The notes under the pieces are model-generated. The model made no database searches. It saw nothing but the letters and a program-made list of their open reading frames with translations, and was not told the origin of the DNA. From positions 18,339,444-18,403,443 of the forward strand of contig CAKAKS010000004.1 of NCBI GenBank assembly GCA_916700875.1: a stretch of DNA of 64,000 nt, read 5' to 3'. The translations under genes and the position numbers were made by a program. Below, one piece after another: positions 51,949 to 62,836 of this stretch. The DNA comes from Sebastes aleutianus. Its lineage: Eukaryota > Chordata > Actinopteri > Perciformes > Sebastidae. Every line of letters starts with the position of its first letter. Position 1 is the stretch's first letter.

Positions 51949-53644
51949 ACATCCATGGTCTAAATACACATCACCTGCACACCCAAAGATGCACACAAGA
52001 GTCATGCTCAAATACCAAATTAAGGACTCACTGGCTGTTTAAACCTTCACACAGACCTTTCTTTACAACCGCACTGAGATCAGATTTGGTCTCGTTGGTG
52101 TCCACCAGAGAGTACAAACTCCTGCTTTTCAAACCCTCTTTTATGACTCCTAGTAACTCCTTTCCACAGCAGTGTTTAACAGAGCGTATAGGACAGAACA
52201 TGCATACAGTTATTTTTTTACAATATTATTAAAATTGACCCCTGTGGAGAAATTCTCTTTGCAAGTGCTTGGAACATCTGCTTGTTGTACACTGCCACCT
52301 GAAACTGCAAGTGTTTTTATAACCACTGTCAAAATGCAGTCAGAGAAAGTGGCCGACGGTCGGATTTGTTTGTGTTAAACACGTCTACACAAAAGCCGAA
52401 AACACTTTGATCACAGAAAGTCTTCACTTGCTTCACTGGACTTGACTAATCGCTTTTCACTCCCACTTTCTTAACAATGTTATTTTAGATGACGAAAAGC
52501 AGCACAGTGGTGTTGTCCAGATAGGTTGCTGCTTTTTTCTCTGACTCATGGGTGAAAGATGTTAAAATTGCCAGAGCTCAGTATAAAGAAACAAGAACCG
52601 TGACCTTGTTTTATCTTATCATGACACACAATGAGACTCAAAATCACACAGTATCATAGCTGTCTGTAATTTCTGTAACTACTGTTGTTTTGATTACATT
52701 TGAAATAATAAACAATGTTGTTAAAAACAAAGACACCCTCTGAATATTGCTATTGTACTCCTGTTGTTGCTTGCAGCTATATTTCTATTATCGTTGGATA
52801 GAAGGAGAAAATTTAGTATACAACCACTTTCATTGTTCCATTAATCAGTATTTGTGTTTGCATTCAAAGCATAAGTACAACAGAGAAACAATAAGCAGCT
52901 GGGAAAATGAAATGCATTATTCTGCCACCATAATTAATGTAAAAATCCATGGCAAAAAAAATTAAATAAGCTCTGGAGACAGATTAGTTTGGAGGGGAGA
53001 CAGTTTTTGACCGTCAATGCTCATTCTGCAAGTCAATCATTTGATTATGAAATCTTCCCACAGCTTCATGCAACCTATTTCAGTTCAAAGAGCATAATTT
53101 TATACTTCATATCATCTATATCGGCACTGAAGGAGAGCATGACAGTGAGAAATGCTGTGTGGTTTGTGTGAAATACGTGGATCAGGTAGATGAAACTACT
53201 TCCCTGCAGATTAAAGAGAGAGAAAGCTGAGTAAAGACAGCAAAGATGAGCAAAAATAAAAGTGTGAAATATCCTTGACCATTCAGAAGCACGAAGGACA
53301 AAAAGAGAATTAAACCTGTACAATGTTTGCCATTAAAGCTATAACTCAAGGATAGAGTCAGGAAGTAATGAGGTTTGCTACATAAAGACAAGCACTGCAC
53401 ATATTGCCAATAAACAATAATAACTGGGTGTTAATCGTTAGGACACCCAGCTTTTCACTCCCGAATCAAGTTAATGGATCTATTGAAGGCAAGGTCATAA
53501 CTGCTGTGAAGTGAATCATTCTGCTGCTGCTGTAAACATGTTCCATCATCTCTGTTTTACTGATGTTTTACTGCCATCTAGTGGTCAAATTATGGAACAT
53601 ATCTGCTCTCCATAAAGGAACTTAAACAAGTGGCTACATGTAGA

Positions 53645-53951
53645 TAGGACTGCAGCTAACAATTATTTTCATTGTTGATTAATCTGTTGATTATTTTCTA
53701 GATTAATTGATTAGTTGTTTGTTCTATAAAGTGTCAGAAAATGGTAAAAAGTGTTGATCAGTGTTTCCCAAAACCTAAAATGACGTCATCAAATGTCTTG
53801 TTTTGTCCACAACTCAAAGATATTCAGTTTACTGTCAGTTATATCAGTTTTTTTTTCTTAAATATTACTCAAACCAATTAATCAATTATCAAAATACAGT
53901 GGATGATTAATTTGATAGTTTACAACTAATCGATTAATCGTTGCAGCTCTA
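53645..53951 (+). mobile_element. ATTAATCGATTAAT-family element, full length
   Basis: It begins TAGGACTGCAGCTAACAATT and ends CGATTAATCGTTGCAGCTCTA, imperfect inverted ends. The middle shares TGTCCACAACTCAAAGATAT with the copy at 6,555-6,886. Confidence 0.7.
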
Positions 53952-54678
53952 CATGCTGAGGCTTAATGCATCATGGGAGTGACAGCAGTTTATTTCCTGT
54001 CTTGTTTATTAGGGCTGTCAAAGTCAACGTGAAAATAAGGCGTTAACGCAAATTCGTTTTTACGCCACAAATTTCTTTAACGCAACTTGTGTTTTTTAAG
54101 TTTGTAGCGGGCTCAGTTTTAAAGCTAGAATGAAGATACTGTTATCATATGAAACTAGAAAACTTAAGGAAGTAAAAACTGGTAAAAAAAAACTGTCATG
54201 GCCATTTTCAAAGGGGTTCCTTGACCTCTGACCTCAAGATATGTGAATGAAAATGGGTTCTATGGGTACCCACGAGTCTCACCTTTACAGACATGCCCAC
54301 TTTATGATAATCACATGCAGTTTGGGGCAAGTCTTAGTCAAGTCAGCACACTGACACACTGACAGCTGTTGTTGCCTGTTGGGCTGCAGTTTGCCATGTT
54401 ATGATTTGAGCATATTTTTTATGCTAAATGCAGTACCTGTGAGGGTTTCTGGACAATATTTGTAATTTTTTTGTTAATTGATTTCCAAAAATAAATATAT
54501 ACATACATTTGCATAAAACAAGCATATTTGCCCACTCCAATGTTGATAAGAGTATTAAATACTTTACAAATCTCCCTTTAAGGTACATTTTGAACAGATA
54601 AAAAACATGATTAATTTCCGATTAATCACGATTAACTATGGATAATCATGTTTTTAACTGTGATTCAATATTTTAATC

Positions 54679-56272
54679 CAGTGGTTCTCAAACTGTGGTA
54701 CAAGCTCTCTGTAGTGGTCATGGAGGAATCTCTGAAATAGGGCTGGAACGCGATGAATCCACTCACATCAACACACAGTCAGTCTGTGAACAGCTGATCA
54801 GAGAGGCCACGGTGGAGACAGCTACAACTACTCGTTACTGTGAGTTCAATACAACTTTACAAGTGTAAAGCCAAGATAAGTTATTATTACACCTGTTCAA
54901 CAAGCATAAATATGATGAAACTGTTAAACATGGAGGAAAGCAACGTTTCAATCTGCTCTGTCTGCAGTCTCTCTGTAGACAGGCACGGTTAGCTCGGCGG
55001 CTAACAGCTGACTGTAAACACGTGTAAGTTATCTAGTTGACTTGTGAATGACTTTAGTTCTCTGGTCAGCAGTGATCCAGTGTTCAGTGTCAGGTGAGTT
55101 TATTGTGAAGGAACGGAAGACGTGAAGCGGTGATGCGCTGCAGACTGAGCCTCTGTGTTATTATTTTATTACCTTCATAAAGTATCATAAACCCTCGGCC
55201 ACACCAGCTGAAACTAAAGCTGCAGTAGGCTGTGTAGTCAGACTGTTTAGATCAGTTTGTCTCATATCTTATATGTAAACTCATCCGCTGGCTGAAACAA
55301 AGCAGCCTCTCTTCCCTCAATCAGCCCTAATGTTACTGCGGCAGAGGGAGGAGGACAGGAGGACAGAGGACAGGAGGACAGAGAGGGGAGGACAGGAGGA
55401 GGATAGAGACAGGAGGACAGAGGACAGGGAACAGGACAGAGGACAGGACAGGAGGACAGCGGGAGGAGGACAGAGGACAGGAGGACATAGGGAGGAGGAA
55501 AGAGGGCAAGAGGACAGAGGGAGGAGGACAGAGGACAGGGGACAGTAGAACAGAGGACAGGAGGGCATGAGGACAGAGGACAGAGGACAGGAGGACAGAG
55601 GACAGGAGAACAGAGGACAGGAGGGCAGAAGACAGAGGACAGGACAGGAGGACAGAGGACATGAGGAAGGACTGATACTGACTGATGTCTGTGTTCTTCA
55701 GTCTTTATAAACTTCACTGAGTATTTTCATGTCAGGAATATGATTTAGTTTATTAACATGTTAGATTTGTTTCCAGTGAGATATTAAGGAGTTTATATGG
55801 TGACTTTGCTGTTGTAAACATTACTGTTGCTGTTCTAGACACAACATTTAGCCTGGTTATATATAAAAAACAGTATATGTATATGTATAGCGAATATGCA
55901 CTCTTCAATATTTGTTTATTTTTCACAAGTCATATCGTCATCGCAATATTGAACAGTGTTATCACACATGGCAGATGTTCCTCATATGGTGCAGGCCTAG
56001 TGTGAGAGGCTGCCCCTTGCATAGTATGAGAGTTGTGTGGAAGAGTTTAAGTGCCAGTTCTAGTACTACCCCTTTGTACAGCGTGGATGTGGCTGACAAA
56101 AGTCAACAATAAGTAATATTCTTGTTAGGAATAAATTTGCCTCCTGCGTGAACTGTGCATTGCTGAATAGGGTAGGCCTACGCTACTGTATTTTAACATC
56201 GGTCATAATGGTGGTACTTGGAGAGCCAAATATTTTCTGAGGTGGTACTTGGTGAAAAAAGTTTGAGAACTG
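54679..56272 (+). mobile_element. nested hAT-like element with exact 8-bp duplication
   Basis: The 8-mer TTTTAATC flanks it (54,671-54,678 and 56,273-56,280). The ends CAGTGGTTCTCAAACTGTGG and the reverse complement of CAGTTCTCAAACTTTTT are hAT-style. GTGGTACTTGG words sit near the right end. The interior holds a GAGGACAG minisatellite and no transposase that I can see. Confidence 0.85.
55345..55665 (+). repeat. GAGGACAG minisatellite
   Basis: About 320 bases of variable units built from GAGGACAGAG, GGACAGGAGGACAG and GGGAGGAGGACAG. One strand is nearly pure purine. The long ORFs on either strand here are by-products of its composition. Confidence 0.92.
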
Positions 56273-58042
56273 TTTTAATCGATTGACAGCCCTAGTCTTC
56301 ACCTGTAAATGATTCAAGAACCAGAGTTAGATCAAAATATAGATTTATTTGAACTTAGTAGAAGAACAACACAGTGCATTTCTAACAAGCAGATCTACTG
56401 TGACTAGTGTGGGACAATAAGACACGTTGTAGGCCTACTAAAGCCCAGAGAGACGACTCTGCTTCGTCCATTAATTTCTTAAGAGTAACTTGATTCACAT
56501 GCTGGACTTAGAAAAGTAACTCAATCACCATTACAAACACTGCTACAAAGGTGGGTTATATTAGGTTGCATGCCCTATAGCAGTTTTGTACACGTCTGCT
56601 ATATACTGACCTCATTTTCTGTTTAAAACTCCTCCCATTTAATTATTACTTTTATAAAACACTTGCTGTTTTCTGACTGATGCATTAGTTGTTCCATTTG
56701 AACACTCATATCGGAGTGCTGATTATCAGACCTCTTATCATTTAACCAAATACAGTATGACCCACATCTGTAGCAGTGTTGTTTTGACAAACCCCCTGAA
56801 TAAAATGAAAAAATAAAATGTCAGTCATACTTAATCCTTTAGGCACTAGTGTACAACAGGTCTTCCCTGTTTCCCCGTCTCATATTACAGTAACTAAATG
56901 TCAACAAACATGTTTGTATTTGCCCACACTGGATGAAATAGTCATAGTGCATATCTGAGTATACAGCATTGGGTTTGCTCTCTACTCTCTAATGAGTACA
57001 AACATATTCATGCAAAAGACTGCCAGCTTCTTAAAAGAACTATTATCTACAGCATTCCTACAATAAAAGGCTTTAAGTCAGTTGATTTTTCCCAGGGTCC
57101 TTGAAACTCACAGCCACTCTAGCAATGTTATTAGTACCTGATTCACACCTGCTTCACTAAAACTAAATTAGCAGTGTTCCCACGTAAAACAGAGTAAAAC
57201 TGACAGTTATATTGTGTATATGTGAACTGATCTGCAGCAGAGGGATATGTTCATGGCAAGGATTCGCTACTGTGAACAGACACAGGTAGTATTGGAGCGA
57301 TTCAACTGGGTCACACAACAGTATGGAACCATTGTTTGTGTATGTTTCCTTTAACTGGGACACTCGGATGGTGGTCTAACATTACCCATACGATTTCCCC
57401 GGTTTCCTCCCAGGGTCACTCACATATTTCTCCAAATTTATGACACATTCTTACACCTTTTTGTACTCTCAACCTGTTTCTGGCACTGTACAGCGTGTAT
57501 AAGCCTTACTGTTTCCCCCCGGACAACAATAGAGCTACGCCTAATGTTGTTTCCCGGTGGAAGAGACACAGCGAAAAGTCGTCGTCACTTAGCTCTCGCA
57601 TATATATCATATTTTACATATCTTATTATTTTGTTATTTTCACTCTTTAAAAGTCACCAGATTGCAGGAAACAAAGTCTCTGAAACTATTTTTTTTCTGG
57701 AGGAGGACCCCCACATGCCCCACTTTGGTTTTGAAATCTATTTCTGAGGTCACAAGGTTGGCAAGTATGCCACTACCTGATCAAAGGCCTACAGTTACAC
57801 GCGTCCTCATAGAAGATTTGAGGGTCTGTCCAGAGCAGCTGACTATCCAATAATAGTACACCAGAACAAAGAGTTGGAGAGTCTTAACATACTTCTTGTA
57901 TAGCCTGGTGAAAGCCAAAGACACCAGACACCAGCTTTCACCAAGATTCTTGTTTTTTCTGCAAACAAAGACCTTTAAGGCGCCCGGTGGGGTTTTCTTA
58001 TAAAAACAAAAGTTCTGTTTACATTCAGTGCTTCTCACCAAC

Positions 58043-58119
58043 CAAACTATTAATCGATTATCAAAATAGTTGCAGATGTATTTTCTGTCGATTAAAATCC
58101 CCTAATCATTGCAGCTCTC
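58043..58119 (+). repeat. ATTAATCGATTAAT-family fragment
   Basis: TATTAATCGATTATCAAAAT at the left and CCTAATCATTGCAGCTCTCC at the right match the right half of the family. Confidence 0.5.
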
Positions 58120-58970
58120 CATTGTAGCGCATCCTTTCCTGAAATACATCCCTCTGCCACACAGCGATATAAATGTGAAAGATCCATTTAAGGGAAACAA
58201 AACCACTGCTGTAAGGCAACTCACAAAATCAATAACTGCCCAAGTGCTTTATAACTGTACACTGAGAGTGTAATAAACATTGCAGCATGAGAAAAGCATT
58301 TACAGTTTGGTCACAACAAATGGGAATCGTTAAAAAAAGCAGTTCCCTCAACGGTCGCTGACAGAATAATATAGTAACAATTTAGTAGTGCAGTTCTGCC
58401 GTTTGTATTCGCCAAGCGTGTACACACATTGGGTTTAAAAATTATGACTGCTGTACGTGTAACAGCTTGTGCTTCCTCGTTTTAGATTAAATTAAATCCC
58501 TCCCGTCACACAACCCTCCAGGTACTATAACAAGAACATCTAAAGAACAAAATGTAATTACATGGTAAAACAGGGGAGTATAAATATTTGGACAGCATGA
58601 AAAAAAGGGCGTTTACGTGGCAAAGGCCTCTCATATCATCACAGTGAGAATCATAAAGAGCACTTGACTAAAACACACAGAACATGTCTGATTAAAAAAA
58701 TAAATAAATCACACTGGTTTGAACATTCAGTGAAATTTCAGTTACCCTTTTCTTTCTTGTCTAATAAGCAGTTTTGCCATAAGGAGAGTAAGGCAGATGC
58801 TCCGGTAGTTGCGGTTTAGAGGGTCCGTCAGCCAAGAGTGTCTCGTTAATCTAGAATTAGACACAGTGAGTGCATTATTAATAGGGCTCCATTTGACATT
58901 TACACAAGCTTAATACACATTTAGCTGTGATATCACTAGTATTATAGTGGTGTTAGAGAGGTTCATGGTC

Positions 58971-58976
58971 TTTAAT
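58971..58976 (-). promoter_or_regulatory. possible polyadenylation signal ATTAAA (GIMAP-like gene)
   Basis: ATTAAA lies on the minus strand about 60 bases past the stop. It is the nearest acceptable hexamer, since no AATAAA is close. The call is weak. Confidence 0.3.
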
Positions 58977-59035
58977 TGTTATATTTAATTAACAGAAAGA
59001 AACTCATATAACATTATGAGACTTCAGTTTGTGCA

Positions 59036-59817
59036 TCACTCACTGGAAAGCGGCTCCACCTCCATGGCTTTGGACAAACTCAGCGCTGAGTTCTGTTTGG
59101 GCCGTGCCCCCAGCTCGCGCCCTTCTCTGGCTGGATTCTGGTTCTCATCCAGAGGTTTCTTCTCCTTCTCCCCCTCCTCTGGGTTGTAGTAGCCCCCCTC
59201 CTCTGCCACCATCTTCTCCACTCTCTCCAGCAAGCGCCCCACCTGGGGATGCTCCCCGAATATGCAGTTATTAATGACAAAGTACCTTCGCTTACACTTC
59301 TCCAGCACCCACTGCAGCTCCTTGCCCTCCCTGCGAATGTACCTCTCAATTGAAATGGTCCTCAACACGTCCGCCCAGGTGAAAACCACAATTGTGTGCT
59401 TCCACACGTGCTCGCCGAAGAGGCTCACATGCTCCTCGATGCGAGCGCGGTCCACCTCTGTGAACATGCCCACGGGGATGACGAGCAGGAAGACATGTGG
59501 ACCTGGAGGGCAAAGAGATGCTCCTCTCACTAGCTCCTGTTTGTAGGAGGGTGGTGTATCCTGGGCAGAGAACCAGCCTGGAGTGTCCACCACAGTCACC
59601 TGCCGTCCTAGCACTTCTGTCTGTCTCTTCACACAGAACTCGGCCGCTCGCTCCAAGCGAAACTCCTCCCGGCCTATGATGGTGTTTCCAGTCAGGCTCT
59701 TCCCCGGCCACCTCCAGCCCAGCACCACCAGACGAATCTCGGGCAGGCGGTTAGCCACCTTGGCTGCAGCTGCTGCTGCCTTCTTGGCCTCCTCTTCTGT
59801 TCCAGTGGCATCTCTGG
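59036..59817 (-). CDS. GIMAP-like GTPase exon 2 (whole G domain)
   Basis: This is a single 782-base exon open to TGA. Its frame extends 20 codons upstream of the GTG that starts the longest ORF call, back to an ACCACAG acceptor, so that GTG is not the start. Having the entire G domain in one exon is usual for GIMAP genes. The exon is more GC-rich than its surroundings. Confidence 0.92.
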
Positions 59818-60933
59818 CTGTGGTCAGTAAAGTTATATATTTCAGTATTGGGATAGATTGCTATAGGGTCTTGACAAGAGTTTATATACTAACAAGGATG
59901 TAAATCACAAGTTTCCTCACGATACAATATTATATCAATTCTTTTGACAACGATACGATATTTATATATTACGATACTAATAATTTAGTTCAACTCAATG
60001 TAATGGGTATTGTAGTTTTTATCTTTTTTTGGCTACCATATAAACTCATAATATAACGTAGTTACATCAGTACATTGAGTTGAACTAAATTATTAGTCAA
60101 TTAATTAATTGACTACTTGATGACAGAAAATTCATGGGTACAATTTCTGATGAGCAGTTAATTCATTGTTTAGGTATTTTTTAAAGCAAAAATAGAAGCT
60201 CCATAAATGCATTTTTCATTATTTTCTGATATGTTACATCCCTAATACTAACTATTTTAATTATTATTATAACTAACCTGCTGGATATTTTCTCAATTAA
60301 TTGTTTGGTCAGTAACATATCAGAAAATAATGAAAAATGCATTTATGGAGCTTCTATTTTTGCTTTAAAAATTACCTAAACAATGAATTAACTGATGATC
60401 AGAAACTGTAGCCAATTAATCGATTAATTAATTGACTAATAATTTAGTTCAACTCAATGTAATGGATATTGTAGTTTTTACCTTTTTTTTTGGCTACCAT
60501 ATAAACTAATAATATAACGTAGTTACACCAGTACAATAAAAAACAATACTTTTAAATATTTAAGATATTAAATGTGTGTTTTTGTTGTGTGATATCCATC
60601 ACATATGATGATATTAGCTTCCCAATCAGTTACCCATTACATTGTGCTAAATCCATGAGAATACAGGCATAGGACTTAGTTAATAACAGAGTAATAACAA
60701 CACTAAAGTAGCTGAAATACTTATTTCTCTTTCAAGAAAGAAAACTTTCTGTTTGATGACGTCATACATCCGGGTTAGTGTGGTCATGTTTAGCCTGTAA
60801 ACAGTTAAAAGCTAACTTTGTGCTAATTTTATTAGCATAGGAAACTCCCCATGATATCTTTAACAACTTATACAGTTATAGATAATAAAGTTAGTGGCTC
60901 ACCTTCCGTGTGAAGTGGTCTACTCGCGTCCAT
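59036..60933 (-). CDS. GIMAP/AIG1-type GTPase, 270 residues, two exons (complete)
   Basis: The gene is spliced from 60,933-60,903 (MDASRPLHTE plus one base) to 59,817-59,036. The ATG has a strong context (A at -3, G at +4) and an in-frame TGA at 60,966-60,964. The donor is GTGAGC and the acceptor ACCACAG, and the phases match. AIG1/GIMAP proteins are septin-like GTPases linked to lymphocyte survival and greatly expanded in fish. Visible motifs are G1 at 44-51 (G-WRWP-GKS, then LTGNTIIG), G3 DTPGW at 88-92, the family-specific conserved box near 106-132, a G4-like FTWAD at 156-160 and G5-like NN at 194-195. The N-terminus has an EEEAKK-Ala6 stretch. There is no membrane anchor, so it is probably cytosolic. 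The exact family member cannot be assigned. The WRWP phosphate loop differs from the usual TGSG-like loop. Confidence 0.88.
59818..60902 (-). other. GIMAP-like gene intron with palindromic repeats
   Basis: This intron of 1,085 bases is AT-rich. It holds an inverted repeat, a pair of direct repeats around it and a fragment of a GATACGATAT-type element near 59,925-59,985. Nothing else gene-like is seen. Confidence 0.7.
59985..60537. repeat. inverted repeat flanked by ~95-base direct repeats
   Basis: ACTAATAATTTAGTTCAACT begins the direct copies at 59,985 and about 60,437, each running through GGCTACCATATAAACT to GTTACA. Between them, arms at about 60,074-60,240 and 60,303-60,462 are inverted copies (AGAAGCTCCATAAATGCATT versus AATGCATTTATGGAGCTTCT). 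Confidence 0.75.
60903..60933 (-). CDS. GIMAP-like GTPase exon 1
   Basis: This exon carries ATG plus ten codons and one base, then donor GTGAGC. It is too short for ORF detection. I recognised it because an in-frame stop lies 33 bases upstream and its phase fits exon 2. Confidence 0.75.
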
Positions 60934-61100
60934 ACTCTGTGTTAGTCCTGATCGAGGTTGTATTCAGGTATAAGTTGTCTTTGTGCGGCTGGTTCAGCTC
61001 TAACTAGAGGACTTCCTCCTACCTGCTGACAGAGAAGAGAAGCTAACCGGACGTACAGACGTTACACCCGGTCACACCTTTCAAAATAAAAGCCTGACCG
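60934..61100 (-). promoter_or_regulatory. GIMAP-like gene 5' flank and putative promoter
   Basis: Upstream of the ATG on the minus strand are GGAGGAAGTCC (an ETS/PU.1-type GGAA core) and, further up, TTACATCCGG. No TATA box is obvious. A regulatory role is inferred from position only. Confidence 0.3.
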
Positions 61101-61318
61101 GATGTAAGATAATGAGACAAAAGGGTGATAGTTAAGGATGTAAATACAGTATAGAAGCTATACCAGGGGTCAGCAACCTTTACTATCAAAAGACCCGTTT
61201 TAGGTAAAAAAAATCTGTCTGGAGCTGCAAAACATTTGATCATGTGATGACATAGTTTATAGTCTAAGTATATAGTATAAGTCTAATGCAGTGAGGGCCA
61301 AAGAGCAAATGTATTACA

Positions 61319-62066
61319 GAGTATTAGGGCCACATTGAGGGAAAAAACATCTAAGATATACAGAATAAAGTCATGACTTTACGAGAAAAAAAGTTATATT
61401 ACGAGAATAAAGTCATAAATTTAGGGGGGAAAAAGTCGTAATATTACGAGAATAAAGTCATAAATTTAGGAGATAAAAAGTCATAATATTACAAGAATAA
61501 AGTCATAAATTTATGGGGGAAAATGTCGTAATATTACGAGAATAAAGTCATAACTTAACGAGAAAAAAAGTTGTAATATTAACAGAATAAAGTCGTTATA
61601 TTACGAGAAAAGGTCGTAATATTACGAGAATAAAGTCATAACTTTAGGAGAAAAAAAGTCGTAATATTACGAGAATAAAGTCATAAATTTAGGAGATAAA
61701 AAGTCATAATATTACAAGAATAAAGTCATAAATTTAGGGGGAAAAAATTCGTAATATTACGAGAATAAAGTCATAAATTTAGGGGGGAAAAAGTCATAAT
61801 ATTATGAGAATAAAGTAATAAATTTAGGGGGGAAAAAGTCGTAATATTATGAGAATAAAGTAATAAATTTAGGTGAAAAAAGTCATAATATTACGAGAAT
61901 AAAGTCATAAATGTAGGAGAAAAAAAGTTGTAAAATTACAAGAATAAGGTCATAACTTTAAGAGAAAAAAAGAAAATAACACGTAAAATTACTACTTTAT
62001 AATATTATGACTTTATTCTCGAAATCTCAGATTTTTTTATTTTTCCTCAATGTGGCCCTAATACTC
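61319..62066. mobile_element. nested TIR element carrying an AATATTACGAG tandem array
   Basis: GAGTATTAGGGCCACATTGAGG at its left end (first bases of 61,319-61,340) faces its reverse complement at 62,045-62,066. Between them lies the tandem array. This suggests a separate element inside the hAT. Confidence 0.68.
61361..61975 (+). repeat. tandem array of AGTCGTAATATTACGAGAAT units
   Basis: Roughly a dozen degenerate units of about 40-45 bases combine GTAATATTACGAGAATAAAG, TCATAAATTTAGG and A- or G-rich spacers. A single inverted unit (ATATTATGACTTTATTCTCG) follows near 62,000. Confidence 0.88.
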
Positions 62067-62472
62067 CGTCGTACCATAGACCTACAACAATGATAAATAA
62101 AAATGAAAATGTAAACAAAAAACAGTTATTCATTTCCATTTTTAAAAATCGACAGGGAGCCACTGGAGAGGAGCTAAAGAGCCACATGTGGCTCCGGAGC
62201 CGCAGGTTGCAGACCCCTGATCTATACCATTGATGAGTATTAAGTGAACTAAAATGTCTTTTAAAATTGGTATCATTTGTAATTAGGGTGACCAGATACT
62301 AACAAACCAACATCTGGTCACCCTTGTAATCCAAACAAATCTAATTTTCATCCACTGTAAATACAGTAATTAAGACAATACTATTAGACAATAGTCTATG
62401 TAGGGGACGGTTTTATTGTTGAACGGTGATGCAAGCAAGCAATATATTTACAACATTAAAGCAAAATCAGAC

Positions 62473-62478
62473 TTTATT
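62473..62478 (-). promoter_or_regulatory. polyadenylation signal AATAAA (chmp4c)
   Basis: This canonical hexamer lies on the minus strand about 300 bases after the chmp4c stop. Confidence 0.55.
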
Positions 62479-62724
62479 TACAGCCAATACAGTTAAGCAT
62501 TCTGATCTGTGTTAAAAACATCACAGGCATATCTTCGTTATGTCTTCATTAGGCCTATCAAAGTAGTGCATGTACAGGCTAACAAAACAAAAAAAATACA
62601 TTTTGTTTATTCCTTCACTAAAAAATGTTAATTTCTTGATAAATATAATCTGTAAAGTGGCATTACAAGCCAATAAGCTTATTTTCCCTAAGAACCTTCA
62701 AAAATAATATAAAAAGCTTAAAAA

Positions 62725-62744
62725 GAGAGAGAGAGAGAGAGAGA
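62725..62744 (+). repeat. (GA)n microsatellite in chmp4c 3' UTR
   Basis: A short pure GA run of about nine or ten units. Confidence 0.9.
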
Positions 62745-62774
62745 TGGCTGTACATTAAAGCTGCCTTAATGTAA

Positions 62775-62836
62775 TCAAGTTGCCCACGATGCCAGCATGG
62801 CCATGTCGTCATCATCTTCAACCCTTTTCTTGGTTG
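62775..62836 (-). CDS. chmp4c: chmp4c last coding exon
   Basis: This exon has 62 bases, acceptor TTTCTACAG. After the split Thr codon it reads TKKRVEDDDDMAMLASWAT and TGA. The acidic run plus the hydrophobic end forms the amphipathic C-terminal helix of CHMP4 proteins. Confidence 0.88.

Larger units (their letters stand above)
54011..56296 (+). mobile_element. AGGGCTGTCAAAG-type TIR element, split by a 1.6-kb hAT
   Basis: AGGGCTGTCAAAGTCAACGT at the left faces ATCGATTGACAGCCCT at the right. The characteristic GATTAATCACGATTAACTAT lies just before the break. Removing the nested element and one TTTTAATC gives a continuous repeat. Confidence 0.78.
49926..58970. other. intergenic spacer between plxdc2 and the GIMAP-like gene (9 kb)
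   Basis: I see no exon here. Contents are a tandem duplication at 50,849-51,140, a TIR element at 51,429, an AT-rich block at 52,000-53,640, repeats at 53,645-53,951 and 54,011-56,296, and mostly unassigned DNA from 56,300 to 58,970. A small repeat fragment lies at 58,043-58,119. Confidence 0.6.
61164..62219 (+). mobile_element. hAT-like element with internal nested array
   Basis: It begins CAGGGGTCAGCAACCTTTAC and ends GCAGGTTGCAGACCCCTG. The flanking 8-mers AGCTATAC and ATCTATAC match at 7 of 8. Near the right end it keeps GGAGCCACTGGAGAGGAGCT. It has no ORF of note. The same CAGGGGTC terminal motif occurs in the hAT at 36,989. Confidence 0.78.
61101..62449. other. spacer between the GIMAP-like gene and chmp4c
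   Basis: Almost the whole spacer is one hAT-like element with an internal array. No exon is visible. Confidence 0.6.
62450..62774 (-). other. chmp4c: chmp4c 3' untranslated region
   Basis: On the minus strand the UTR runs past a (CT)n run to an AATAAA at 62,478-62,473, where it probably ends. The cleavage position is inferred. Confidence 0.55.

Noticed and set aside
55262..55717. A 151-codon Cys/Pro/Ser/Leu-rich frame on the minus strand and its partners on the other strand
   Set aside because: They are translations of the GAGGACAG minisatellite, which lacks stops by composition.
59036..59758. A GTG start for the GIMAP-like protein
   Set aside because: The frame runs further upstream to a splice acceptor and joins in phase to a short exon with an ATG and an upstream stop. 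A GTG start is not expected in a vertebrate.
61361..61975. A CRISPR-like array
   Set aside because: The units are degenerate, with no unique spacers of constant length, and they sit inside a eukaryotic transposon.
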